Shown here: positions 1 to 13,300 of the stretch, piece by piece | Layout: each line of letters starts with the position of its first letter | How positions within the stretch are numbered: the stretch's first letter is position 1 | Assembly: GCA_037176905.1 (NCBI GenBank) | Contig: JBBBWG010014445.1 | Location: forward strand, 98,630-162,629 | Origin: Azolla pinnata | Taxonomy: Eukaryota > Streptophyta > Polypodiopsida > Salviniales > Salviniaceae | Length of the DNA stretch: 64,000 nt | Reading direction: 5' to 3' | The notes under the pieces: model-generated | What the model was told of the DNA's origin: nothing | Seen by the model: the letters and a program-made list of their open reading frames with translations, nothing else | Databases searched by the model: none | Translations under genes and position numbers: made by a program

Positions 1-360
1 TGTATGAATGAATGAATGTAGGCATGTGTGTGGTGCATGTATGTATGTATGGATGAATGTATTATCTGGTGCATGTATGTATAAATGAATGCATGCATGT
101 GTGTGCATGTATGAATGAATGAATGTATGTGTGCGTTTGCGTGTATGTATGGATGAATGTATGTATGAATGAGCGAATGTATGCGTGTGCATGTATGAAT
201 GAATGTACGTATGTGCACCTGCATGTATGAATGAATGGATGAATGTGTGTGTGTGTGTATGTATGTGTGCATGCATGTACAAATGAATGAATGAATGTAT
301 GTAGTATGTATGTAAGCGTGCACGCATGTGTGTGTGTGTATGAATGTATGTATGCAGTGG
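1..360. repeat. TGAA/TGTA tetranucleotide minisatellite
   Basis: Purine-alternating short tandem repeats (mixed TGAA, TGTA, TGTG units) fill the left edge of the window and probably continue outside it. The open frame across it on the minus strand encodes only His/Thr/Ile low-complexity sequence and is not a gene. Confidence 0.85.
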
Positions 361-2340
361 TAGCCATTGCCTGAACCGTGAAGCCTGTCAAGATCTCCAA
401 CATGGATGGATGAACATGGCCATGCATAATGATCATGGCCTCATCATCTCAACATGCATACCATCATGGCCTCATCATGTGATCATCATCATCTGCTTCC
501 CATGTTGCTGACGGTCCCTCGGGCGTGTCATAGTGTTATTGGCCGGCCTAGTGTGAAACGAGACAGAATCTGGGCTTCTGAAACGCTAATGCAGTGCTCG
601 GTAGTTTCGCGAAGCCAATCCTCTCGGAATCTCCCATCTGCAATGCGAAGGCAGTCTGTCGTCGTTTCGGGAGCTCCCAGCTTCTGGACCCCGCCATCGT
701 GGGAAATTCGCTAGCTTCGAGTGCAATCTGATGAGTAAGTAGCGTACGATTCCAACCTGGTCCGATTTCCGATTTCCGAACTGCATCAACCCAGATCCAT
801 TAGTCTGCTATACCTAGAAGCTCCTTCTGTAGCAAAAAAGAAAAACATACACACACACATACACGCGCTATCCAATCGAATCCCCATCGCATACATACAG
901 CCCCACAAGTACATTGGCAAAGAGTAACAAAATCGCGAACACAAAACAGAGCCACCAAAAAAAAAGCCTAAAAATGCCAATTGAAATCCAAATACAGCTG
1001 ATTTCAGAAAGCCTGGTGAAACATGCAGCTGCCGAATGCGCTGGAATGGAAACAGAATTTCAACACCATGGATTGCATCATTGCCGTCTGCCGATGTTGC
1101 ATTCCAATATTGCTTACGACGAGGAGAAAAATGCACTTGAAATAATCCTATGGCCAGTAGGTTATCTTTGCGAAAGAGAATTCGTAAAATTAATAAGAGA
1201 GAAAGTAATATAGCAAATTATTCGCGATTTATTACGGAATCGATTTCATATATGTACACAGTGAAATAACTATAGATAAGATTAAGCAGATGTTTAGATT
1301 TGAGTAATAAAAGTAACAAGAGTAAAAACAATAGTAAATTATTTAACAATAATATTCTATTTTCGACGACAAATTCTTTATAAATCAACAACACAACTCC
1401 TAGAAAGAGGCTCAACCGTTTCGATTCTTAACGATTTGTTCTAATTTTAAAGTATGCAACGGTAATACCAACCTCATATTCCTATAATTTACATTTATTC
1501 GTAACGTGTTTTTTCTTGTTTCGCTGCACGATTATTTCATACCTTCAAAAAACAATAATTCAATAGACTTAACGCATTTTACCCTACTAGAATTTGCTTA
1601 ACCAGGGCCAATTTTGTCGTGATATATTTATACTAGTTAATATTTAATATTGAACTTATTCGTATATTTAACATTTCACGGAAAGGTCACGACATCCAAA
1701 ATCATTAAAACTTGCAAATTTGAAATCGAATCGAAATCAAGCCTTCTGTTTAGATCCAGAAACAGATTCGAATCTTGTGAGCCACTAAGTAGTGCCTCCG
1801 TTCTATTTCTGGGCATCGACACTTTGCGGATTTTTGTCGGAACTTCAATAATGCCTCGGTCCGTGTTTTTCTTATCATCCCATAGCATAACTTTTCATTC
1901 AATGATGAAATTTTCAAAAGCCGGTTAGGCCGATTGTCGCGAGAAGCATCGACCAAGATTCAACTCGATTCGTTGGTTATGTATGCACTTATAGGCTCGA
2001 CGAGAGCGAGATCTTTCTTTGGATGTGATCAGTGCCCGGCTGACTAGCCCCGAGGCCCACCGAGATGAGTTCCCTGATCCTACTAGATACGGAATCTGCA
2101 AAAGCGGATTGATGTCGACAGAGATGCACCAGGAGATACAGATGCAAACACAAATGTGCTGATAGACGATACGTACAGATTACGAATACGAATACAAATA
2201 CCCGAAAAAATACAGCTAACTACCGATCCCTGATCCACAAAGCTAGACACAAATGAAGGGAACATGCAAAATGCAATGAATTGAAATTCCATGGAATTGA
2301 AATCGAAGTTGCAATTGAATTCGGAACTGAAATTGAAATT
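361..2340. other. Intergenic, no gene recognised
   Basis: About 2 kb upstream of the RETICULATA-related gene. Short open frames (454-714, 914-1213, 1650-1928) resemble no family I know and lack convincing exon borders. The 1200-1700 part is AT-rich. The right end should hold the promoter of the gene that starts at 2502, but no clear TATA box was picked out. Confidence 0.5.
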
Positions 2341-2420
2341 GGAACTGAAATCGAAATCGAAATCGAAATCGAAATCGAAATCGAAATCGAAATGAAATGA
2401 AATGAAATGAAAATGAAAAT
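2325..2420. repeat. GAAATC hexanucleotide / GAAAT repeat in 5' leader
   Basis: About seven tandem GAAATC units followed by GAAAT units lie 80-180 bp upstream of the start codon at 2502, probably in the promoter or 5' untranslated region of the RETICULATA-related gene. Confidence 0.85.
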
Positions 2421-2501
2421 GAGAATGCAAGACGACACTGCCCTAAGACAGACAGGGCGCCGAAGCTCTGAGCTCTGAGCTCCGAGCTCGTCGCCATCGC
2501 C

Positions 2502-2873
2502 ATGGCCGCTGCTTCCTCCTCCCCCGCCATCGCCATGGGCCCCGGCTACACCAATCAGTCGACTCGCCATGGCAGAATTGTCGGAGAATGCCTCCTCTTC
2601 AAGCCACACTCCCTCGGCAAGAGCTTTCCCATCAGGCACGCCTCCTTCCGGTGTGAAGGCACCGAGCACCCGCATCTCCCCTCCGTCCGCCCTCGCAAGC
2701 CCGCTCCCCACTCGCCATCTCCGCCGCCTTGCCCTTCATCAGCCGCTTCTTCCTCGAGCTCCTTCGTAGAAACCATCACCGCTCCGCAGCTGCCCGATGG
2801 ACATGCCCCCAAGACCCCTGAGGCTGCTTGTGGGGACGGTAACAATAGCAACAACAATGGTCATGGCGATGAT

Positions 2874-2911
<38 letters not shown>

Positions 2912-5900
2912 CGGCAATGGCGATGGCCGTGGGTTCGGTGGAGACGGCGATGGCGATGGCGATGGCGATGATGGTGGCGATGAATCTGCAGATAAGGAAT
3001 TTGGAAGGATCGTGAGCTCGGAAGAGGTTTTGGAACAAACCAAAGCTCGAGGGATTCGCCTCCCACCAGATATGGCGGAAGCTGCTCGAACCGTTGGAAT
3101 TCGAAGCCTTGTTCTCTCCAATTTCATAGAACTCCAGGTTTTGTTTGTTTCTCACTTTTCTCTCTCTTTCTTCCCCGTCTTTACTCAAAAAACTCAAGCT
3201 TTTTCAGTTAAAACGTTGTAGAATCCCCAGACGAACGTTCACGTAAACTGTAATGGGTGAGGAAAGTATGGTTTTGCCATGAAACAGCGAATGACCGAGA
3301 AATAAAAATAACGGGCAAAGTTTAGCAATGCTAATTACATCTGCACGTTATGCATGTCAACACACACAAGACATATAGATGTATGTGTGTGTAGTTATAG
3401 GTTATGCATGCATGCATGCATCTCTGACTCATATGTAGATATGTATGTGTTTCTCTATGTATGCAGTAGATCATGCATGTACGTACCTCCAATTGGTGTG
3501 TAGATGCGTATGCGTAGATGTAGCTATTCAGTATCTTATGCCCATGTATTTCCGATTTGGCATAACCTTTTGTATTTTTTCTTTCTCTTCATCTTGCAGT
3601 TTTTGTTCTTGCTAGCACCTATGGGATCTGAAAGCTGTGAGACTTTGCACACATACATATGATGTGTATGCAATATGTGTAAAATTTTGCATCTTGTACG
3701 TGCATATATATGTATATATTTTGGTGAATGCCCTTCCAAATTCGGGGAATTGTTCAATGCTGTTATTGTTATTTTCCGAGGGTGTAAATGTGCATACATG
3801 CATGCATGTGTGTGTACGTACGTTCGTTTTATTTGTATGAACGTATATATGTGTGTGGGCATGCGCACACATGTATGTTTGTATTTAGGCATGTATTACA
3901 TGTAAGTACCGTGTCGAAATCCTTGGAAATTGATTTGTAGGTAGAACCATTTGAGCTTCCTCTTTACACATTTCAGTATTTCTCAACCTTGTTAATTGGT
4001 GTGAAAAATGCGTTTAGATTGGTCTTTTGCAGGTTCAGAGGCTAATTAGACGTACAGCTGTAAGGGAGTCATGTTCATTTTTCTCGCATGAATTATAAAA
4101 TTTGTCTTTGAGCAGGGTAGGTTGGGTTTGTTTTCGTGTTGTTGTGAGCTGCAGTGTCAAATGAATATATTGTTATCCTGGGAAAAGATTATGTAGCTTT
4201 CTTGAATAGGAACTAAATGAATACTATTTGTGGGATTAATTTGGCATTATAAAGTGGTAAAGCCTTACTATTATATGTGGGATTAATTTGGCATTATAAA
4301 GTGGTAAAGCCTTACTATTATATTTGAATTTCTCATAATTTTCTTCTAGGGTGCTTCATGGCCTCTAGGTGCTGCTGTACGTGGGAGCACTATGATCCGC
4401 AACCGCATGCTTGCAGACCGAAGCTTCCTCTTCAAGCTACTCACTGAAGTAACTATTTCTTCCCTTTCTTCATTGTGATCACAATTTGAGAGGTTAGTAC
4501 TAGGGTGAAAGCATGACAATGGAAATGCTAGAAATTGGGCCAGGATATTGCTAACTAGCTTCAAACTACTTGTATAGTTTATACCATTAGACTGTATTTG
4601 ATCAATTTAAAAACACTGCTAGTTATATCCAGGGAAAAGTTCTAAGATACCTTTGTGGCGTCACCTATTTATCAGAATACCCGACCATATTTCAAAAATC
4701 TCCAGGCGAACCCAACCTTAGAAAAAGAACATTCTATAAAGTAATCATGCACTCAAATATACATGCCCAATTGATCACTATACCATTGAACCCAAAATTA
4801 TTTGTTAGAATATTGTTTGAACTCGAGCTTATTTACCACAATGCGCTTGAACCCAAATCTATCTACCACTATACAGAACCCAAACTTATTTATTATAATA
4901 CTGTTGAATCACAACTTGTTTTTTATGGTACCATTTAACCCCAATTTATTTACTACAATACCCTTGGGACAAAACTTATTACCACAATACGCTTGAACCC
5001 AAACTTATTTACCACAGTACCCTAAAAGTAATAACGTATTTGCCTAAATATCATTACGTAACAATTACTGGATCTATGGATTTTGGTTCTAAAATGAGAT
5101 CAGTAATAAAATTTACTTTATAACGTAAATGGTAATAATGAAATGTATATGACTTTTCGTAAATGAAGGCTTGTAGAATTTGGCTTTTAAGATAACAATT
5201 ACATTAAAAGTTTTTGTGTATAATAGAAATTTGTACATTAGTTAAAATCGGTATGTACTGGCATTGTAGTAAGTAAGTTTATGTTCAAGGTTATTGCAGT
5301 TGACAAGGCTTGTAAATGTGAGTGTATGATTATTTTGTAGAATGTAATAGTCTAGTAAATTCGCAACATGGATGAGCAATTCGGTTAACAGGTGTAAGTC
5401 CAAAGATATTCTAATATTAAGTAACAACTCTAGATATGTTATGTAAAATAACTAATGAGTTAATGAAGTAGCTGATGAATCAAATAATTAACTAAGTTGA
5501 AGTACATGCTTCCACGCATGAGGAAATGCTTCAACTGTTCCATGCTACTTCACTTGTTCCATGCTTCAAATAATTAGCTCAGTTGATCAAGTAGCCAATG
5601 AAACATGCTTTGATCATAATACGTGTGGTTGATGGGGATTGTCCCTGAGAAACTATCTATTATGTTCCAATTGGTCACAATATTGCAGTCAATCAAACAT
5701 CTTCTTGTTCATCAATAATGTTGTCCCAAGATGATTGTTGCCTAGATGATCTTTCAGATAACTCGATGAAATATTATTTGGTACATTTTAGAATTTTTTT
5801 GTTTTGTTTTCCAGATTGCGATTGATTCTGGCTGTGCAACAGTTGCTGAGGTGCAAAAGAGAGGGGATGATTTCTGGAACGAGTTTGAGCTGTACATGGC

Positions 5901-6342
5901 TGATCTTGTGGTTGGCGTCGTAGTTGATATTGCATTGGTCATGATGCTTGCCCCCTTTGTACAGTTTCGAAAGCCACCTATCGCTACTGGGCCCATGGCT
6001 GGATTGTCTCGGGCCGTCCAAAATCTGCCCAGCAGGTAATGGCCTCCCTCTCGGTGAGTGAAGAATATTCACGACTAAAACAATTTGAACATTGAGAATT
6101 TGTTCTCAATTTCACATACATGCTTAAGAAAATGTTTGACTGTAGGTCATAGTTTGACTCATGAGGATGATAATGAAATCTATCTATCTTTTACACACAC
6201 ATGAGAATGGCATATGTATATCTATCTATATATGTATGTATGACTCAGGATTCTTAAATATCGTTTTCATAGCAACATTTTCGGGTTTTATATGAGTGTA
6301 GTACAAGCCAGATTGCATAGAAGGGAAATTCTCAACAACGGT

Positions 6343-6382
<40 letters not shown>

Positions 6383-7603
6383 CATATGAACTGGTGCATA
6401 TATATATGTATACGTTTATTTGTGTATGTTTTATATATTATGGGTTTGACTCCATATGGAGCCTAACATGGTTTTCTGCATGTTGTATACCTTTGGTAAT
6501 TTTCAGAATGTATGCTTAATGTAAATCTATCTTAATTAAAAATCTAACACTCAAGTAACTGTTAAGCCTAAACTCTAAACCCTAAATGGTATTTACAATT
6601 CTTCCTATTTCAGATGTACACAATATGAACGCATTAATTTCTGTGATTTTACTTTGTAACTGGAGCTTATGCTTGGTTTCAGGGTGGTTTCACACCGTTC
6701 TGCCATAAACGTATGTTATGATCTATACATGGCTCTTACCTATGTCATATCATTTTTCTGATATCCCCAGTGTCTTTGAGGCAGCGACGCCTGGGCGGAG
6801 ATTCACTGTGCAACAGAGGATTGCCTCCTATTTTTACAAGGTGTGCTGGTCTAGAATGCTTGATTATTTGCAAAATGAGATAAATGCTAAATCTGAAATT
6901 GTATTCCGTAGGACAGCGTTTTTATGCAATGCAGTCTGTTTTTTCCTTTTTATCTCACACTTCACTACCTTGTAAGATCTAACCCTGGTTTGGGGTCTCT
7001 TTCATATAGGGTATCCAATATGGTGGTGTTGGGTTCAGCTGTGGAATAATAGGGCAAGGAATTGCAAACTCTATCATGTCACTCAAACGGTATATACACA
7101 CACATATGTTTGTGTACATACATCATTATTGTTCACAATGGTTTCATCACATAAAGTGTGGAAGTAGTAAGAAATTCATGCTATGTGATGTAGAAAGATG
7201 AAGAAATCGGAGGAGGACGTCCCTGTGCCACCCTTAGTTAAAAGTGCGGCTCTTTGGGGTGAGTCTATCACGAATCACAATTTTTCTTCAAACTATGGTT
7301 TACCTTTTTTTTGAGTATCTATCTATCAATCTATTTATATATACGATTACTGCGAACGCCTTTTTTCTTCATATGTGCTTTACTCTTTTTCTTTTTCTTT
7401 TGTTTGTAGGGGTGTTTTTGGCGGTATCTTCGAACACTCGCTATCAGATTGTTAATGGCTTGGAGTCCGTTGTAGAAGGATCGATAATAGCCAAACGCCT
7501 CCCGGTTGTCGCAATGGCTTTTACTGTCGGTATACGGTTTGCTAATAACACGTATGGGGGCATGCAATTTGTGGATTGGGCAAGATGGTCTGGTGTGCAA
7601 TGA
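2502..7603 (+). CDS. RER: RETICULATA-related chloroplast membrane protein (DUF3411)
   Basis: The family acts in the chloroplast envelope and in leaf mesophyll development; its biochemical role is unknown. Seven exons join in frame: 2502-3137, 4350-4448, 5815-6035, 6771-6840, 7010-7089, 7194-7258 and 7410-7603, giving 454 residues. The start opens a Ser/Ala/Pro-rich N-terminus typical of a plastid transit peptide. Residues about 105-155 are low complexity: thirteen Asn in a row from an AAC run, then Gly-Asp repeats. The conserved family core begins near residue 172 (EEVLEQTKARGIRLPPDMAE) and runs to the end, with family motifs RNRMLADRSFLFK, EVQKRGDDFW, GGVGFSCGIIGQGIAN, SEEDVPVPPLVKSA and the C-terminal NNTYGGMQFVDWARWSGVQ. 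Hydrophobic segments lie in the core. Family assignment is firm; which Arabidopsis RER paralogue it matches is not settled. It converges with the helicase gene on the right. Confidence 0.93.
4229..4322. repeat. 47-bp exact tandem duplication in intron 1
   Basis: Two adjacent identical copies (4229-4275 and 4276-4322), beginning TGTGGGATTAATTTGGC, lie just before the acceptor of exon 2 of the RETICULATA-related gene. Perfect identity points to a recent duplication. Confidence 0.85.
4780..5025. repeat. ~33-bp degenerate tandem repeat in intron 2
   Basis: About seven diverged units with the shared core AACCCAAACTTATTTACCAC lie in intron 2 of the RETICULATA-related gene. No coding signal. Confidence 0.75.
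6345..6380. repeat. (TA)n microsatellite in intron 3
   Basis: A run of about 16 TA dinucleotides between exons 3 and 4 of the RETICULATA-related gene. Confidence 0.9.
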
Positions 7604-8100
7604 TAACTCTATTCATCTGCATCCTTTCGAAAGCATATGATTACAAAAATACATATGCTTTCTCTTTTTTGAGTCTTCCCTTTTGCTGGGGGTAGCAGCC
7701 TTAATTGTTTACAAGTACTAAAGACTCTATCTACAGTAGAGCACCCTTCCTTTTTCAGAAACTATGTATGACAGATAGGCAAGATGAAGTGATGCTGCCT
7801 GTCGTTCTAAAATTTGTCAGGTTGGAATCCATGCTTTTTCTGGTGAGAGTGGTCCAAAGGACGGAGTGCTAGTAGCTTTTCCGACAGATAATTGAGGGAC
7901 ATCGATCAATGATCTGAATGGAAATGCAAAATTTTATGCATATATTGTTTCTGAGAATGTGGATTTGTTCTGTGCTTAATCACTAGAGTCCAGAATTAGG
8001 AGAGGATGATGATATAAACATTTGTATTTGAAGCGATATCATTCACCTAATTGAGTATTATTACAAGACAGCACAAATCAGTATGTGATTACTCAATTAA

Positions 8101-8193
8101 CAACCAACTAATCATGTTAAAACCACTAAATCTTCTGACGTAATTAGTTGGTTGGGATGTTTGTTGGCAAGTTTTAACATGATTAGTTGGTTG
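8101..8193. repeat. 23-bp perfect inverted repeat (hairpin)
   Basis: The left arm at 8101-8123 (starts CAACCAACTAATCATG) is the exact reverse complement of the right arm at 8171-8193 (ends CATGATTAGTTGGTTG), with a 47-bp spacer. A third copy of the arm end, AATTAGTTGGTTG, sits inside the spacer near 8141. It could be a small MITE-like remnant; no clear target-site duplication was seen. Confidence 0.8.
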
Positions 8194-8535
8194 GAAGATG
8201 TGCCACAAACTCTACTTGAGAATTTGAAGGGGTCCATAACATGGGAATTAGTACCATGAAAGACATGGAAACAAGGTGATGTAGTTCTCCCCTTGAAGCT
8301 AATCACATAATGAAACGAATTATACTTTGTTAGGAACTGGTGGTAATTGGACAAAATTAAAGGGCTTAGTGACAATATGCCTTTGTCCATGAGTCAATTT
8401 CTGTGAGGAGAATTCTAGTATTGATTCTGCAAATTGACCATCAATTAGGGCATCCACTTTGAAAGTAGCTGCCCCAATCAGATCAAACTCGCATTCCTTG
8501 TTTTGATGATTTGCCAGCATTGATAATAATCACAT

Positions 8536-8640
8536 ACAGTGGATTTGGTGCCTCGACAACTCAAGAAATCATTCCCTTTTTGATGCAGGTGGATTTGGTG
8601 CCTTGACAACTCAAGAAACCATTCCTTTTTTGATGCAGGT
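8536..8640. repeat. ~51-bp tandem duplication
   Basis: GTGGATTTGGTGCC...TTTTTGATGCAG occurs twice in tandem with only a few differences. Unknown role. Confidence 0.8.
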
Positions 8641-10316
8641 CTCCGTGATCCAGTGTGATTGATCATGGAAGGATTAGCAAGCGAAAACCATGCCAATGTG
8701 TTCCTAATTGATATCCAATCAAATATATGATGATTGCCGCTACACTTTGCGATACTACGAAGTAGAAATTTTAGCAAACAGGATGGTATCATAAGTTGAA
8801 ACAGCTGACAGGTGAAAACTATACAAGGCCTAGCTTGTTGCACATGAGGGAGACATTGATTTTCATGAGATCTTCTGCTCTCATGTATACATCTTGGCTT
8901 GAGCAAGACGCGACATGTATCGTTTGGGTGCACCTTCAAGCTCAAGCTGTGAGGTGCTAGACTTCATATCCAATCAATCCTCCTCTAGTGAAGGCCACAG
9001 ACTGAGCCAATCTGATTCTTCACCTCATGGAGTTGATGGCTGCTGCCTGAAAGCTATTTAATTCTGGTTTTAGCATCATCGTAAACTGCATTCACCTCCT
9101 GTTTCTCACATCAAATCTCGTTAAATCAGCAATCGATCCTACTTGGGGAAGCCATTACGATCGGGTTTTAGCATCATCATAAACTGCATTTTGAACTTCC
9201 AGGTAAATCAACAATGGATGCCGTCTTTGAAGGCATTCAATCTGGCTTGGTATATGATCATAAGAACTGCTCCATGCTTTGGAGTCCCTGTTTTTCCATT
9301 GAATCTACCACCTTTAAAGCCCCTTTTGATCTGGTTTTAACATTACATTTGCTTTGAAGCATAAACTCATGTTCTCCCGTGAATCCGGTAAAATCAGCAT
9401 TTGATTTTGCCTTTCAAGCCATTCAATCTGGTTTAGTGTGATCATAAACCACTTGGAACCACCCGCGTTTCCATTGAATCTGCTACCTTAAAACTGCTTG
9501 GAACCGTGTGTTTCCATTCAATTCGGTTCATGAAGAATGCTTATTTTCTAGCATGCCATGCTCGAGAAAGAAAACTGTATGTAACCTTGATTCATCCCGT
9601 GCAAGGCAGGTTCTTGACGTCTCAACCTCAGTGAGCAAAACCAGGTAATATAAGCCCAACAAAAACTTTCACATGCAGATTCCAAGTTCCAGGACCTTGT
9701 GCTAAAAAGATGAGACCTCAAACATCTGACATCAATCCCTGTCTTCATACATGGATTCTTCTCTTGTCTGGACCTTCTTTACTGCCAATTTCCAATGGGG
9801 AGTTGCAGAAAATCCTGTATGTGCTGCCTTATATTCCAGTCTGTTGCCCAACAATATGAATTCTTCACCCTGCTTGGTGATATACGCAAAACACACCACC
9901 ATTCCCGTACCACAGTATAACCACATCATCATGCTAATGTCAAAGAGAAATCAAAATGGATAGACCACGGAAGAAATTTGCACCATCGTTTAAACATTTG
10001 CATCAACGCAGAGATGGTGATCGCACCTTTACTTTGGATGTGCGTAAAGGAAGCACTCTTGTCAAAATGCTATACATCCCATGGGAATCTTGGAGGAGTG
10101 GAGAGAATGGAATACACCCGGCACAATACATGCTGTGAGGAATCAATCGTTTGTGGCTATCAGTTGAATGAGAAACAGCTTAAAATGCTGCCTGATTTTT
10201 CTCAACCTTCCAAATTGCTGAATCTTCCATGGCTTCTTGTTGAAGCTGATGCGATTTATTTGCCCAAACGTGGGCAATTTTTGCTTAGGGCAATCTTCTT
10301 TTCCTCTGCATTTCTC

Positions 10317-13300
10317 TCATTTTGAGAACAGAATCTCGAATTCGCTGAGACGAAGGTTTTGTTTGTCTGATCTTATGCAACCCGCGACATCAGTCACACT
10401 GTTTTTCCCGGCTTTGGTTCTGTAGATACATTGCCACGCGACTTTTATTTCCATCAAGCTCCACGTTAAGGAAAAAGAAAACTAGGAATTGTCTTTAGAA
10501 TGCGAAGCAATACCTGGAGGACTCAGTAGATTCTTGTGTGGTTGAGGTCTTTGATTGCGATGCTCGACGATTTTGTAGGAGTTTCAAGATATTAGCTTCT
10601 ACTGAGTCTGCCACATATAGCCTGGAATGTTCTCACGTTGATTTAGGCCTTGGCATATTCAAATGCGGTCACATAACTAAGACATTCCACATTTGCCTTG
10701 TTTTTACCTCTTGATCACGACAGGTCTCTCTTGGCCCATTCTCCAGCACCGACCCACAGCTTGCTCTTCAAGCTGATTACAACATGGTAAACATTTAGTT
10801 CTTTGCATGTAGCTCAGTCATTGAAGGAAAACAGAGAGATTATTCATACGACTTACAGCAGGATTAAGACAAGGTTCCAGCTGTTGACAATAAGGGAGAT
10901 ACCAAAGCATGATCAGTAACGTGATATGAATTCCGGATTGTAAAAATGTAATTGTAGACCAGGCATGATTATTTCTGAAAATACTCTGGAATGCAAAGCT
11001 TAAGTGTGGTTGTATATGTTTAAGAAGAATTAATTTGAATTCAAACCCTGAATGGGTTCACCATTGACGCATGCATTCAACGATGTATTTATTTAATGAA
11101 TCAACATGGTCAATGAGAATCTACTTGAATGCAGATACGCATCTTATGATTCTATTTAAGAGTTAAATGAGTTGATATTCCTCTAGGACGCATTAATCGT
11201 ATACCATGTAAACATGAGAGGCCGCAGTGAGAGTTAAGCCTACAGCACCAGTGCGAATAGATAGCAAAAATACTGTGGTTGGTGGATCCTGCCAATAATA
11301 GAGGGCAAAAACATTTGATCATTGATATGCCATAAGATGAGTGGATAATGTTTGCATAAATAAGACAGGTGATGGAGGGAGGTGTCAGGTCACCTTTTGA
11401 AAGGCTTCGATTGCTTGTGCCCTCTTCTTCATGGGCATATCTCCACTAATGAAGCGGTAAGTTATTCCCTGGTTCTTGAACTCATTCTTCAACCATGCAA
11501 TAGTTTGGGTAAACTGACTGAATATGAGAACCTGCAAATCATAGTTTTGAAAACAATCATAATAAGCTCTGAGAAAAAGTGATGCAAGTAAAGACACTAA
11601 AATCAACATGAAAACATTGCTTTAAGATCCAACATAAGAATGCGAACATGCTGGTGTGGTAAATTTTCTGTTCTCCAACAGTCTCAAGAACATGGTTTTG
11701 AATGTTTGACAAACGCCTGAAAACTAGTAATTTAGTTTGAAATTGAAATTGACATTGAAATTTAGTTTGAAAACTAGTAATGCTTTATTATAAGTGTTCT
11801 CAAAAGTTGGGTCATCATACCTTTGCAGTAGAACTCTCTTCCCGTACTTTAGCCAAATCTGCTAATAGTGTTTGCAATTTGGAGCTCATGTGCACACCCA
11901 TAGTAACTCCTTCATCACATCCATGTCCAGATGAAGGCGACGAAAGAGAGAAATCAGTATCAAGCAATTGTGATCCTGATGGCTTGTCAGTAATCTCAAG
12001 TTGTTCTGCTTGCAGAGAGCTTTTGCAAGTTGGACAAGATAAAGTTCCAGCACCTAGCACTGACATAACACATTCCCGGCAAAACCTGAAATTTCCCAGA
12101 TTAGGCTCACTGTAATCAGCAAATGTGCATAAGAACCTTAGATAAGTATATGTAGAAACATAATGGCACATCATTAAATGTTGGCATATTGGTACTCTGA
12201 ACATATATGATGTTTGAACAAGTGATAAATATATGATGTTCTGAACAAGGAAGACATTGACAGATGTTATAAAATAAGAGAAAAGAAATAACACAAAACA
12301 ATGACTGATCAATGAAATGAAAAAAAACGGCTAAAATAAAATGAACTTGATAGGCTTATTTATAGGTGGATAAAATTGGGGAAAGAACAAGGGGGCAGTT
12401 GTGTGGGACGGTTATAGATGATATATCTAGGGATACACTATCTGATGCCCTGTGAGCAGTCGAGGAACTAAAACAAAATCCTGCAAATGGCCAATGAAAC
12501 TAAACTTGATAGCGAAAACTACCGAACCATTGACTAATCCCAACATAATTTGATCGGAATCACGAACCAGTGTTTGCATGGTGTTCTGGTAGGGCATTCC
12601 ATGATTTCAAAACATATTCCACATTCAACTTCTAACTGTTCCCCGTCCTTTTCATCAGTGGGAGCTGCCTTTCCAGTTTCAATGCTTGACTCAAGTACAG
12701 GGGCATGGTTCTCCCTCTTTACATACTCCATAGAATGGAGCTCAACTTTGGAGATAAAGCCACCACTGCAGAGTCTGAATTTTAAAAATGCCCACCTCAA
12801 GATTAGAAGAAGTGATATGTTTAAGGAAATCATTTTCTTTATTTTTAAGTGCTATTAATATGAATACTTATAATTGCTTTTACATACCTGCGCAGAGGTA
12901 AGAGTAAGGACATGATCTGAAGTATGTTTTTGCTCACTATAGTTGGACCCCAAGATCGAAACTGCTCAAACTTAGCAACAACCTTCTGATAAACTGCATC
13001 GTAGGCAATCCTTTCCTCTGGAGAGAAGGTAACAATGATATCTTGCTCGGTTTTAGGAGGCAATTTTAGAAGTTCCCTTCCATTAAACTTTTGTTGTTTT
13101 GTGTGCCTTATCATCATCTGATACATCAGTGAATGAGGATATCCATAAGCAAAACTGAAAAAAACCATAGCGTTGTAATTTCCAACAAGGCATTAATATG
13201 TAAAAATTTCACCTTTTTAAGAGTCCATAGAAGAACTGTCTGGTCCTCATTTTTGCAATTGCGTTCATAAGGTCGTCCGATTCTCCTCCTGAAAACGTCC

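Larger units (their letters stand above)
7604..10316. other. Convergent intergenic region with hairpin and duplications
   Basis: This separates the 3' ends of the RETICULATA-related and helicase genes. It holds a 23-bp perfect inverted repeat (8101-8193), a ~51-bp direct duplication (8536-8640) and loosely repeated CATTCAATCTGG / GGTTTTAGCATCATC segments from 9060 to 9500. No coding exon with family resemblance was found. The polyadenylation regions of both genes should lie here. Confidence 0.55.

Noticed and set aside
914-1213. 99-codon plus-strand open frame
   Set aside because: No similarity to any family I know, AT-rich tail, and no supporting exon or promoter signals.
8112-8945. Minus-strand frames that could be an exon set or old gag remnant
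   Set aside because: Short, overlapping different frames without recognisable motifs; the duplicated 51-bp segment explains part of the openness.
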